The translations under genes and the position numbers were made by a program. Positions 20,850 through 30,545 of a stretch of DNA of 64,000 nucleotides are shown here, in pieces. The notes beneath the pieces were generated by a model. It had not been told where the DNA came from and made no database searches. It worked only from the letters and a program-made list of their open reading frames with translations. Source of the stretch: Ceratopteris richardii (lineage: Eukaryota; Streptophyta; Polypodiopsida; Polypodiales; Pteridaceae); contig CM035407.1 in assembly GCA_020310875.1 (NCBI GenBank), positions 90,347,132 through 90,411,131 of the forward strand. Reading direction: 5' to 3'. Each line of letters opens with the position of its first letter. Position 1 is the first letter of the stretch.

Positions 20850-23570
20850 GATTCCCACATATGTTTCAATTTAATACACAATTCAATACATATGGTTATC
20901 ATCGAAATTCCCTGGTTAAAGAAACATAATCCAAAAATTAATTTGGAAAAGAATAAAGTCACTTGTCGAGATATCCAGAAGAACCTACCATATGTCGGAG
21001 CTAAAACTTTCATACATGTAGTAAGCAAGGAATTGACATATATTATCCATTCCATACCAACTCAAGAGCCCAAGAAAGATGATTCAGTAAAGACACCTCA
21101 CCAATGCCAAGGTTTTGAAGATGCTTTTGAAAAAAAGAATGCAAATATGCTCCTAGAACATAGACCTTACCATTATGCCATAGAACTTCAAGAGGGAGCA
21201 CAACAACCCTTCGGGCCAATCTATAGACTATCCCCCAGAGGAACTTACAAAATTACATAATAATATTAATGAGAATCTAGCCAAGGGGTTCATCAAACAC
21301 TCAAAATATCCTACTTGAGCCCCTATCCTATTTGCAAAGAAGAAGGAGAGAACTCTTGAAATGTGTGTGGACTATCATTGGTTGAATAAAGTCACAATAA
21401 AGAACAAATATCCTCTAGTACTTATATCAGAGCTCTTGGAATGCCTCGAAAAACCAAAGTTCTTCACGAAGATTGACCTTCGAGAAGCATACAATCTTTT
21501 TAGGATCAGAGAAGGAAACGAATGGAAGACAACATTTCAAACAAGGTATGGGCACCTTGAATATGTAGTTATGCCATTTGGTATCATAAATGCTCTAGTA
21601 GTCTTTCAACATATGATGAATGATATCTTTCGAGAGTATTTAGATGATTTTGTGGTAATATATATCGATGATATCTTGATATTCTCCAAAAATCTAGAAG
21701 ATCATGAATGTCACACAAAGATAGTCCTAGAGAAACTAAGAGAAAAAGTGTTCTATGCAAAATTGGAGAAGTGCTCTTTCCATCAGACAGAAGTGGAGCT
21801 TTAAGGTACATTGTATCAGAGCAAGGAATCTTTATGGACCCTAGGAAGATCAAGAGAATCCTTGATTGGCAATCACCTTCTTGTGTTTGAGATATACAAA
21901 GTTTTCTAGGGTTTGCCAATTCTTACACGATATTCATTAGAGATTATTCCAAGATAATGACACCTCTTACCAAGCTTACAAGAAACTCAAAATTTTTATT
22001 GACGGAAGAAGCACAAAAAGCCTTTGACACCTTGAAATCAACATTCACTACTGCCCCAATTCTAGTTGATCCTGATTCCAACAAACCCTTCTTCCTAGAA
22101 ACAAATGCATTAGACGTTGCCCTAGGGGACATTCTATCCTAATATGGAGATGATGGACACCTACATCCACTTGCATATCATTCAAGGAAATTGTCCCCTC
22201 CAAAATTTTATTATGAAATCCATGATAACGAACTTCCTGCCATAGTAGAGGTATTTGATACCTGGCATCACCATCTAGATGGAGGAGCTCACAAAGCTAC
22301 TATGTGTACAGATCACAAGAACTTAGAGTTATTTGATCCGTGAGAATCTACCACAGGATGAATTGCTTTCTAACATTAAGAAGAAAGCTCAACAAGGAAA
22401 GTTGAAGAAGTAAATAAATTTCAGGAAAAGGATGGACTATTACTCTATAAGAACCTATTGTATGTCCCTCCAAAAAAGCCCAAGATCCAAGTACTTCAAC
22501 AATGTCATGACAACCTTGCAGCAGGATGTATTGTAGTGAATAAAACAATAGAACTCATATCAAGGGATTTTTGGTGGCCTCAAATGTGGAAGGAAGTCAA
22601 AGAATATATCCAATCCTATGATACTTGCAATATATCTAAGGTACCCCAACATAAAACTCATGGCATCTTGCAACCTTTATCTATTCTAGAAAGGCCATGG
22701 GCTTCATTGTCAATGGATTTCATCACAAATCTACCAAATTTAGATAAGTATGATGTTATTCTTGCTATCGTGGATAGATTTACAAAGATGGCACACTTCA
22801 TTCCAACTACCAAGGCAATCACATGTGCATCCATTGCTAGACTTTCTCTCAAATACATCTTTAGGCTTCATGGATTTCCTGATGATATTGTCAATGATCG
22901 AGGTCCATAGTTCATATCGAGCTTTTGGAATAGTCTTTGCAAGCTCCTTGGTGTTCAAGTTAAATTATCTATAGCAAATCATCCATAGAATAATGGACAA
23001 ATAGAGCAGGTGAATCAAGTCCTAGAGCAATATCTCCATTGCACTAGCAACTATCATCAAAATAATTGGTTTGAGCTTTTAACCTTTGCAGAGTTTGCGT
23101 ACAACAATAGTGTTCATGCATCTACTAAGCAGACTCCCTTCTTTGCAAATGATGGACAACATCCAAGGATGGATATACAACTCTCAAATCATGTTAGGAA
23201 CCCAGTTGCCAGAGACAAGGCCTAGTACTTGATGGACATTCACAAAGAACTCAAGGAATAGATCCATAAATCTCAAGAACAATATAAGTACTATGCAAAT
23301 CAATATCGTGTTTAGAACCCATCGTATCGAATTGGGGATAGATTATGGTTAATCAAAACTAATTTGCATACTTTAAGGCCTTGTGTGAAGTTAGATCATC
23401 AAATATTTGGTTCATTCACCATCTTGGCCAAGGTTAATCTAGTCCCCTTCAAGATCCAACTACCAAGTACCATGAGAATACATCTAGTTTTCCATGTATC
23501 CATGTTGAAACTATATCACATTTCACCATTGAGGGGGGAGAGCCCTGAGATCAACCATCTATTTGCTAAA
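20850..23570 (+). pseudogene. Decayed chromovirus (Ty3/gypsy) pol
   Basis: In several frames: end of protease/linker, RT with ILFAKKKERTLEMCVDYHWLN, FFTKIDLREAYN, MPFGIINALVVFQHMM and YIDDILIFSKN (about 21660), RNase H relics, and integrase with SLSMDFITNLPN, VDRFTKMAHFIPTTKAI and FVNDRGP-like pieces. Integrase is followed by LVFHVSMLKLYH, the conserved sequence just before a chromodomain. More than a dozen stops and frameshifts show an old insertion. YIDDILIFSK and the chromodomain half at 24098 mark it as a chromovirus, unlike the DP and GYF elements. Confidence 0.88.
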
Positions 23571-24095
23571 TTCTGACATCCGAAGTCTTGTTTGGATTGT
23601 TGACATCATGAGCTTGCAATCGCCCTTGAAATCCTATATAAGGAGGTCTTGGCCACATAGATACTCAGTCTTGCCAATGCTAGTCTTGGGAGCTCAAGGA
23701 GTCTTGATCACCAAGTAAGTACTTTCAAGTTCCAATTCGATTTGTAGACTTGTCTCTTGCTCTAGTCTTCCTTAGTCTTCTATCTTTGTCATACTCTCTT
23801 AACCTCTTGCAATCTCATAGTATGAGATCCTTTTGAGTTATTTCTTGTAGCTAGTTCATCTCCCTAAAGGGAGTTCTTGTATTCCAGAGATCTTGCTCCA
23901 TACTTACGATTCTGGGTTGTGGAATCTCCCATATCATCTCTAGCTGAGTTATCTATACCTATCAGTCCTGGGTTGTGGGACTTCTTGTATCAGCTACATA
24001 TTCTTGTACTATTCTCCCTATGTGAGTATTCTTGTAATCAGAAGCATATTCTCAAAATTTTATCTACTATATTCAGAGAACACAATATAGTGCAC
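23540..24095 (+). mobile_element. LTR-like insertion with polypurine tract inside the chromovirus
   Basis: The chromovirus frame stops after MLKLYH (about 23520) and resumes with the chromodomain at 24098. In between, a purine run TTGAGGGGGGAGAG (23536-23549) looks like a polypurine tract. About 540 bp follow with a TATA box (CCTATATAAGG near 23632) and an internal two-copy repeat around TCTGGGTTGTGG / TCCTGGGTTGTGG (23901 and 23957). This is what a 3' LTR, or an end fragment of another element, would look like. Exact ends and a target duplication were not established. Confidence 0.5.
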
Positions 24096-24097
24096 CC

Positions 24098-24160
24098 ACC
24101 TATCGAGATTGATAATCATGAAGAATTTGAAGTTGAGGATGTCCTAGATTCGAGAATGTC
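24098..24160 (+). pseudogene. N-terminal half of the chromovirus chromodomain
   Basis: PPIEIDNHEEFEVEDVLDSR matches the conserved start of chromodomains that follow integrase in plant chromoviruses; the second half (the VKWKG part) is missing because the DP2 LTR fragment begins at 24164. The chromodomain normally targets integration to marked chromatin. Confidence 0.8.
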
Positions 24161-24163
24161 TTT

Positions 24164-24455
24164 ACCTAGTGTCCGGCCTAGTAAAAAATTAGGTTCCAGG
24201 GCTTATTTGAGGGCTCAAACGAGATCTAAAAAATATGAAAATTGGCAGGCAACTACTTCTAAGGCTCCTCAAGCTCGAGGACTCCTCGGCTTGTACAAAA
24301 TGGAGCTACAAAAAGGTGAAAATGGTATTTACAGGGGTTTTTAGTGATGAGAATCACTTTAAAATGATGTAAGGGTTTTGAAAAAAATGAAGGGTTGCCT
24401 TAGTGCTAGATCTGCATGTGTGTCCGTACTTGCTTCTTCCCGTATACTGTCAACA
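24164..24455 (-). repeat. DP2 3' LTR, truncated
   Basis: Starts TGTTGACAG (at 24455) on the element strand and aligns with the DP3 LTR for about 290 bp, beginning in plus orientation at the shared phrase CCTAGTGTCCGGCCTAG. The other half of the LTR, including the TATA box, is missing next to the chromodomain fragment. Confidence 0.85.
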
Positions 24456-24466
24456 CTCTCCCCCCC
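24456..24466 (-). other. DP2 polypurine tract
   Basis: On the element strand the ORF2 stop TAG (24467-24469) runs directly into GGGGGGGGAGAG and then the LTR. ORF2 therefore ends within about a dozen bases of the LTR. Confidence 0.8.
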
Positions 24467-27185
24467 CTAGGGTATGTCGCCTCTGACAGACCTCTGCTCC
24501 ACTGTTTGATCAATGTACTTCTGCAGGAGGTTGGTTGCCACTTCTTGTTCCTTGATGCGTAGTCCGCGGACCAAGTCTCTCTGGAGGGCATCCCAATTGA
24601 CTGCTCCCGGCATATCAGGGTGTGGTGTGGTGTAGAGCTCTGAGTGCATGGTTTGTTCACACGTGAATAGATGTAGCAGGTGGGTTGGGCGTGGTGCGAA
24701 CACTTCTGAGTGTGACTCCCAAAACCCCGTGGTGAACATATCATCAAAGGTTTGCTTGTAGCAGGCAGGGAGATATCTTATTCGTGCATGCCATGCGTAA
24801 GCTATTCGAATGCTCGGGGTCGTGCTCATGTCATACAGCAAATCATAATTACCATTGATGAAGCCCGGAATTGAAGGCTGGATGTTACGTACATTTCGAA
24901 AGGTCTTTAGGACCACTTGCATCATGTCCAAAATTTTGAGCATCATTTGAGCGGCGACATCCGGCATGGGGTGGAGGCATGGCATCCAATGTCTGATGGT
25001 GGCTATCATGTATGATACTGTAGGTGTGCCGGTTGGGGGGTGCGATTGCGGGGTAATTGAGCCATTCTTTACAATTTGCGTTGTTCTGAACCTTGATGGC
25101 GAATGCTTTCCATGATCTTCTTCTTTGTACTGGACCAAAGCAAGGGTTATACTTCAAATGCATGGGAGCGTGATCCCATGTTCGTAACATCTCTGGATAG
25201 GTCTCTAGTAACTTTTGCCTCCATATGGGTTGGAATATGGCCCCCTTTCTAGCTGCCTCTGGAATGTCCTCGGGTTCGAACTGTGTTGCGAACTTAGGGT
25301 ACTGGTTGGTTATGCGTTTGATCTCAGCATTATAGTCAGCCAGCAGTACAAAATAGGGCTTATATTGTAACTCTGAACTGGTGATCAACCGCCTAGGAGC
25401 CAAGTGCGAGAAATATTAAGACTTGAGTATAGACTCCTCAATGGTTTTCATGGCCAGCATCTGAGTTGCTACGCGCTCTTCGTGAGTGTGGCCCATCTCC
25501 TCTACCTGCTTCATCCATGCCGATGGGGGCTCCTCATATGTGTCTTGGCCTTCCTCCGTAATTCTGCCCCCTGGAAGGGGTTGAGGCTCATAATTGTCTT
25601 CAAATGTCTCCTCCACTGGAATGACTACTGTTTCTTCTTCTATGGTTTGATCAGGTGGAGAGGGAGGTCGTTTAGACTGTAACAACTTGATTTTTAGTTC
25701 TGCAACCTGTTGTCGTAGCTCAAGTACCTCACTAGAGCTCGATTCGCCTCTTCTGTCATCTTATGTCTTCTCTGTACCTGCTTGATTGTCTTGTATAGCT
25801 GCTTGAGTTGTGCCGTGTAGGCAGGGGCTTCCTCTTCACTCTCTTCTGGCTCATTTCTTTGTGCACCTTCCTGAACTTGTGTGTTTGGGTCATGAGGATG
25901 TTGTGCCACCTCTTCCCCATGTACTCTGCTTGTTTTTCCCTGTGGCAGTTCTCTTTGGAATGATGCTCTTGGATCGTCATTGTCAGGGAAACCTTCACTG
26001 TCCGACAAGTGGGCCGTCTGCAGGAATCTTTCAAAATCAAAGTTTGGATCTTCTGTGAAGTTGGCCATAGATGCAAACTCTACATCGGTAGGTAGTGGAG
26101 GGGCGGATGGAGTGGGTTGTACCGCATCCCCTGCTTGAACCCCTTGAAGATGGATCGTGACCGGTGCGACCTGGGCTTCTTCTTTGGGGGAAGCTTCGGT
26201 CGTGGCCTCGTGAGGGATCATTGCCTGGGAGAGGGATCCACGCATCCGTTTCGCAGGTTGGCTCCCTGACTTCCGCCCTTTGAAAAACTCCAGCTGTGAA
26301 TATTTTAGGGCTCTGGCAACCGGCACATCATATGCAAGACATCGATAGATAATCCTTGTAAGTGCACAGCAGCCGTGTAAAGTAGGCTTCCTTACACCCC
26401 GCTTGCCTGCTTCATACACTTGGTCCAAGATCCATACAGGCATCTTAATGGGCAAGCTTCCAGTCTCTACTAGATATAACCCATACCATATTTTCTTGTG
26501 TGGTTGGGTGAAGCGGTCTTGAGCTGGAAATGCGAAGTGTTGTAGGCACATTCGCAGAGGTATGGCGATGTTAGGGGTGAGGGCACACATTTCCTTTAAC
26601 TTTTTGATTCTGTTGCTCTTCATTGAGTCTGGTATCAAGGGATCGCGATCCAACGGTACGTGAGTGCCATACATTTGAAGGGCTTCCCTGATTAAGGTAA
26701 TATTCAATTCAAACTTCCTCATTTCTTCCTGGTTTGATAAGGAGGGCACCCAAAATGTGCCTAAGTGATCTTTATCACCTGTCGGCTTCAGTGTGGCAAT
26801 CAGGGAGTAGCACCTGAGGAAATCGGGTTTAGGCAGAGCTGCACTAAAATAAGTTTGTAATCCTGCTTTTTGCCAGATATCTTGAAGTGGAGCTGCATTC
26901 GGTAAGGTTTCGAATTCTCTTGAAAAGAACTCGAAGGTCCACCACACTCCTCCACACTCCATCTTGGACTCCCATATATGATCTGCGTCTCCCAAGTCTC
27001 CTGTCATTTCATTGAACCAATGAGAGTGCCCTTTTACTCTTTCGGTTAGGCCATTTTACTCTTTCGGTTAGGCCATTCACGAACTCTTCAGGCCGAGCTG
27101 TTGGTGGGGCCTCCACCGGCATGGCATCCCAATTGATTTGAGCACCAGAGCCTGCCTGAGAGCTTGTGCCTGCTACTGCTGCCAT
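24467..27185 (-). pseudogene. DP2 ORF2 (function unknown), short form, frame-broken
   Basis: Start MAAVAGTSSQAG at 27185 aligns with MTDTVGTSSQAG of DP3. The N-terminal domain carries FFSREFETL, LPKPDFLRCYSLI, LTPNIAIPLRM, QHFAFPAQDRF, KIWYGLYL and LHGCCALTRIIYRCLAYDVPV. The C-terminal domain carries VLLADYNAEIKR, LLETYPEMLRTWD, LLYDMSTTPS, YAWHARIRYLPACYKQTFDD and TGFWESHSEVF. Compared with DP3 about 450 residues are missing between them, including the Pro/Thr-rich and coiled-coil parts. Breaks: a tandem 22-base duplication at 27033-27077 shifts the frame, another shift lies near 25745, a stop at 25416, and a shift near 25130. No known family is recognised; no signal peptide or membrane segment is seen. 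Confidence 0.7.
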
Positions 27186-27202
27186 GGGAATCGGGTGCTT
27201 AT

Positions 27203-27279
27203 CTGCTAGAAGAAGAAAGGCACATTAGTGTTGCATAGGAAACAGGATGTAATGGTGTTCCCTTCACAATACTAACATG
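27203..27279 (-). promoter_or_regulatory. DP2 inter-ORF hairpin with branch point and 3' splice site
   Basis: On the element strand: arm CATGTTAGTATTGTG (27279-27265), about 30-base loop, arm CAACACTAATGTG (27233-27221). CTAAT inside the second arm fits the plant branch-point consensus (branch A at 27225). A pyrimidine tract CTTTCTTCTTCT and TAG/CAG (ending 27206 and 27203) follow, 18 bases before the ORF2 ATG. DP3 has the same arrangement. One stem pair differs from DP3 by a compensated change, and one position is unpaired here. Confidence 0.55.
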
Positions 27280-27395
27280 ACAATCCCGAAGGTTAGTGGT
27301 CAGAGATGAAGTGCTTGTGATAGGTGTGAGTGGTGATTAGAGGTCAGTATCATCCTAGATGCCTACTTTGGTTATGCAGTGGACTCGGAATGCAC

Positions 27396-28207
27396 CTATG
27401 TCAGAGTGGATGGATTTACAAAAATTGGGTCAGGGGGTTTGATACATGGTTTAGGTCTCCAAACTTTGATAGGGGATTCGTAGCTCTTAGAGCTAAAGAC
27501 AGGCAACGGTTTATGAACTAGGTTGTGATGGATTTGGGACCTTTTGGGTACCCATTTCCAGGCATTCCTCGATGTGACTGAGTGTGGGTCAGAGTGGTTT
27601 TTAGGTAGAGTTCCTGCGTTGTTAGTCGAGCGGACTTGAGAGTGTTGAATTATGCCAGTAACTAGAGTTGGAGCTATTTGGGCTCGTAAACAGGCCTTGG
27701 GCACCCATATGTGTCTAGCATTGGGGCTAGCCTTCCTTGACCGCTTAGGGACCCAAGTAGATGTGGTGTGCCTAGGAGGTTTCCTAGGGTACTCCTTCAC
27801 TTGTGTCCGTGATGGTGTGGCTTGTTTGTTGTCTCCTCGGGAGTCTGCTATTAGAGTGGTGGGTTTTCCATCCTTGCGTATCCAGCTCTGCTTCGCGCCA
27901 CGAGGCGCTCCGTGTTGCACGGGTTGGCGCTCCTGCCTCTTGATCAGCGGCCTCCTTCGTGTCGAGTGATGTTCGTTCTGCCCGTTTAGAATCTTCTTTT
28001 GGATCAGTTAGGAACTCCTTATTGGCTCCTGTACCTTCAGTAAGATTGACAATCCTCTGCACCATAGAAGTTTGGACAAGAACAACATTGTTATCTTCAT
28101 GTGGATTCCTGAAGGGACCAGGAGTTGGTGCCTGTTCTATTGGTTTGAGTGCTTGATTTTCTAATTCAATCGTGAGACGGTGTCGTCGAGATTTTCTCTC
28201 CTCTCTC
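27396..28207 (-). pseudogene. DP2 pol tail with W-V-P-K repeats
   Basis: Frames 28207-27784 and 27920-27396 align with the DP3 tail: LTIELENQALK and PTPGPFRNPHEDNNVVLVQ, then QSWIRKDGKP, STWVPKRSRKASP, HIWVPKACLRAQ, WKWVPKRSQ and KVWRPKPC. The WVPKACLRAQ unit is identical in DP2 and DP3. One frameshift occurs near 27900. The end of the second protease would lie just beyond 28207 but is cut off. It reaches its stop at 27396, 211 bases before ORF2. Confidence 0.7.
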
Positions 28208-30545
28208 ACTTGTGAAGGCCTACAAAAAACATATTTGGTGAAGGTAGCCGGAATTCTCCGAGAAGTCCAGGATGCATCAAGGATGTCAAAGGAAGCTCAC
28301 ATACAAAGTTTCAAAGAAATCAAGAAAGTCCATGGTAGCGGTCAAATTTGGTCAAAGCTGGTCAAAGTTGGGAAATTAGGGCAAAAATTTCATTGTCACC
28401 AAATTAGATGAAAATCCATATACTTGTAAAGATTGTCAAAGGCAGTCTATAGCCCAAATTTCAGCAGAAAATGGATTTGGTAGCACATTGATATGCTATG
28501 TTCATTTTGTAAAAATGTATTTTTTCTAGTTTGACCCTACAAATTCTTGTATAGAAATTTATGTTAGCCATATGGTTTGGCATGTATAAAGACCATATGT
28601 GGCTACATATTTGTATAAAGTTTCAAGGCTATCCGAGCTTCCTAGAGACCTTAATGCCACCTTGCAAGCTTCCAAATGTAGTCAAACTTGTACAAGGGAG
28701 ATTCAGATGGGAGTTATTTCTGCATATTCCTGAAGGAGATCTTTGGAAACATAGTCCTACAAAGTTTCATCTTCATCAAAGCCTATTTGGAGGGTCAAAG
28801 AGCACAAAGTCCAGTTTTCAGGATCACCGCAGTTTTCTAGTTTAAGCAAATTGAAGGGTTGAAGGGCCACCACATGGTGAAAGCTGATTGAGCCATGTTG
28901 TACAATCAAGATGACCTCATATTCAAGGGTGGAGATGCACTAAAGCATAAAGGAAGGAGTATCCACGAATTTTTTCCATAAAAGAAGACCTTTTTTACAA
29001 TCAAAGATCAATAATGCAGCATTTCTCCAAAAATAGTGGCTTATCTTATCCGAATCGATGTCAGCACTGATCCGACGGTCCAGATCATCCCCAGATCCAA
29101 TGGTGGAGAATGAGGGCGCCTAAATTTCACTCCTTTACACTAGATTTGATAGAAAGAACAATTCCAAGCCATTGATTTGATTAATCAAATGGTTGTAATC
29201 GAAAGTAGTGATCCTAGAGTTGAGAGTTGATTTCTCTAGATCCAAGGGCCCAAATTCATTCAAAAAACTATATAAACCCCCCTCCAAACTCCTAGAGCAT
29301 CATTGTTAGGCATCCATAGGGCTCATGCTAGCTTACGGTTTCCTTGAGACGATCACCCTCGGTTGAGCGAGTGAGGATCCAAGGTGAGCTAGTATGAGTA
29401 TAGAACCTAGTTTCAAATTTAAGTTAGAACTCCAATCTAGGATAGGCTCTTGAAACCAGCATCTCTATCTTGACTCACCCTCGGTGGAGCGTGTGAGTGA
29501 GTTAGAGCTGATTTTAATGAGTCTTAGACTTCTTTAGTTAGACGTTACGAGCCTAGACAGACATAGGGTCACTAGAGTGGAACTCACCTTCTTACGTGTG
29601 ACATTCGGTTGAACTGTCATGGTTTGAGGGTCGGAACCACCTTTGATCAGTAGACTGCTTAGCATGACGTACCACGACGATATTTTACATGTAACTTAAT
29701 TCAAATCCTTTTAATTCATGTCACTTGTCACTTGTCTCTTGTCTCCTCTCTCAGTCTCTTAAGTATTTTTACATGTCTTCTATTTCTTCTATGTGTGAGA
29801 AGGCTCCGCAGTATTGCGTTGAACCAGTGAGGATGTTTCTTTGAGCTTGTGAGTAAACTCTATCATCATAATTCACTTGCATGCATATAATCCAAACATA
29901 CCCATACATATTGATTAGTTTCTGAAAGTGTATAAGAAGCTCCAATATTGGACCATTCTTCCTTTCGAAACTGGTTTATGTGTAAGGGTTCCATCTATTC
30001 TCGTCATGCATACATATCATCCAAAGAAGACTATGCATATGGATTGGAATTAGGAAGTTTTTAAGAAGCTCCTTCAATGGACCATTCTTCCTTCCAAATT
30101 TCATTCGTATGTATGGTTCTCTTTCATTCTTATCATTCATGTTCATAAATCTAACTTGCACTCCTACATTCCTATTCCCATAATCATTTCAACATCTCTC
30201 TCTTCTCCATACTCAACATTAATTTCACCTTCACATCTTTAAACCTTCCAACATTCATTAGCTTCATACACCCTGTGTGTGCCACGACCGGACCCGATCC
30301 ACCCGGATTGCGATCACCTCCACATTTGAACCCGACGTGAAACGCTTCGTGGCATTTGCTTCTGATCTTGTTGGGAGGTTGTGATCCATATCCTTTGTTT
30401 CATATTTTTCATCCTCATCATATCATCATCATCAGTCTTGAGTGTTGCACTGGATTTCTCACAGTATCGTGCACATCTTCGTCGTGAAGTAAACGCATTT
30501 GTGAGAGATCTAGAGCATCGTGCATCACTTGCTTATTCACATAAG
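28208..30545 (+). other. GYF probable 5' LTR and leader
   Basis: No ORF of substance. Promoter-like CTATATAAACCCC sits at 29268-29280, about 1.1 kb into the segment. The phrase CACCCTCGGT-GAGCG-GTGAG occurs twice (29351 and 29487). A diverged two-copy repeat of about 120 bp (29900-30010 and 30012-30130, both with AAGAAGCTCC and TGGACCATTCTTCCTT) lies in the leader. I could not identify a primer binding site, and with no 3' LTR to compare, LTR boundaries are unknown. TGTGAAGGCC near 28207 is a possible LTR start. Confidence 0.45.
29269..29276 (+). promoter_or_regulatory. TATA box of GYF LTR
   Basis: TATATAAA followed by a C-rich stretch, a typical plant LTR core promoter, upstream and in the sense of the GYF genes. 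Confidence 0.55.

Larger units (their letters stand above)
24164..28207 (-). mobile_element. DP2: 3' part of a dual-protease gypsy element
   Basis: Contains, in element sense, the pol tail, the inter-ORF hairpin and splice-acceptor region, ORF2, the polypurine tract and a truncated 3' LTR. Everything upstream of the pol tail is missing: the edge near 28207 adjoins the leader side of GYF. It is the only copy that shows ORF2 joined to an LTR, which proves ORF2 belongs to the element. Confidence 0.85.

Noticed and set aside
30381..30545. Signal-peptide-like hydrophobic start of GYF Gag
   Set aside because: The frame there begins with GTG and has no ATG until 30546; a eukaryotic start upstream is not supported.
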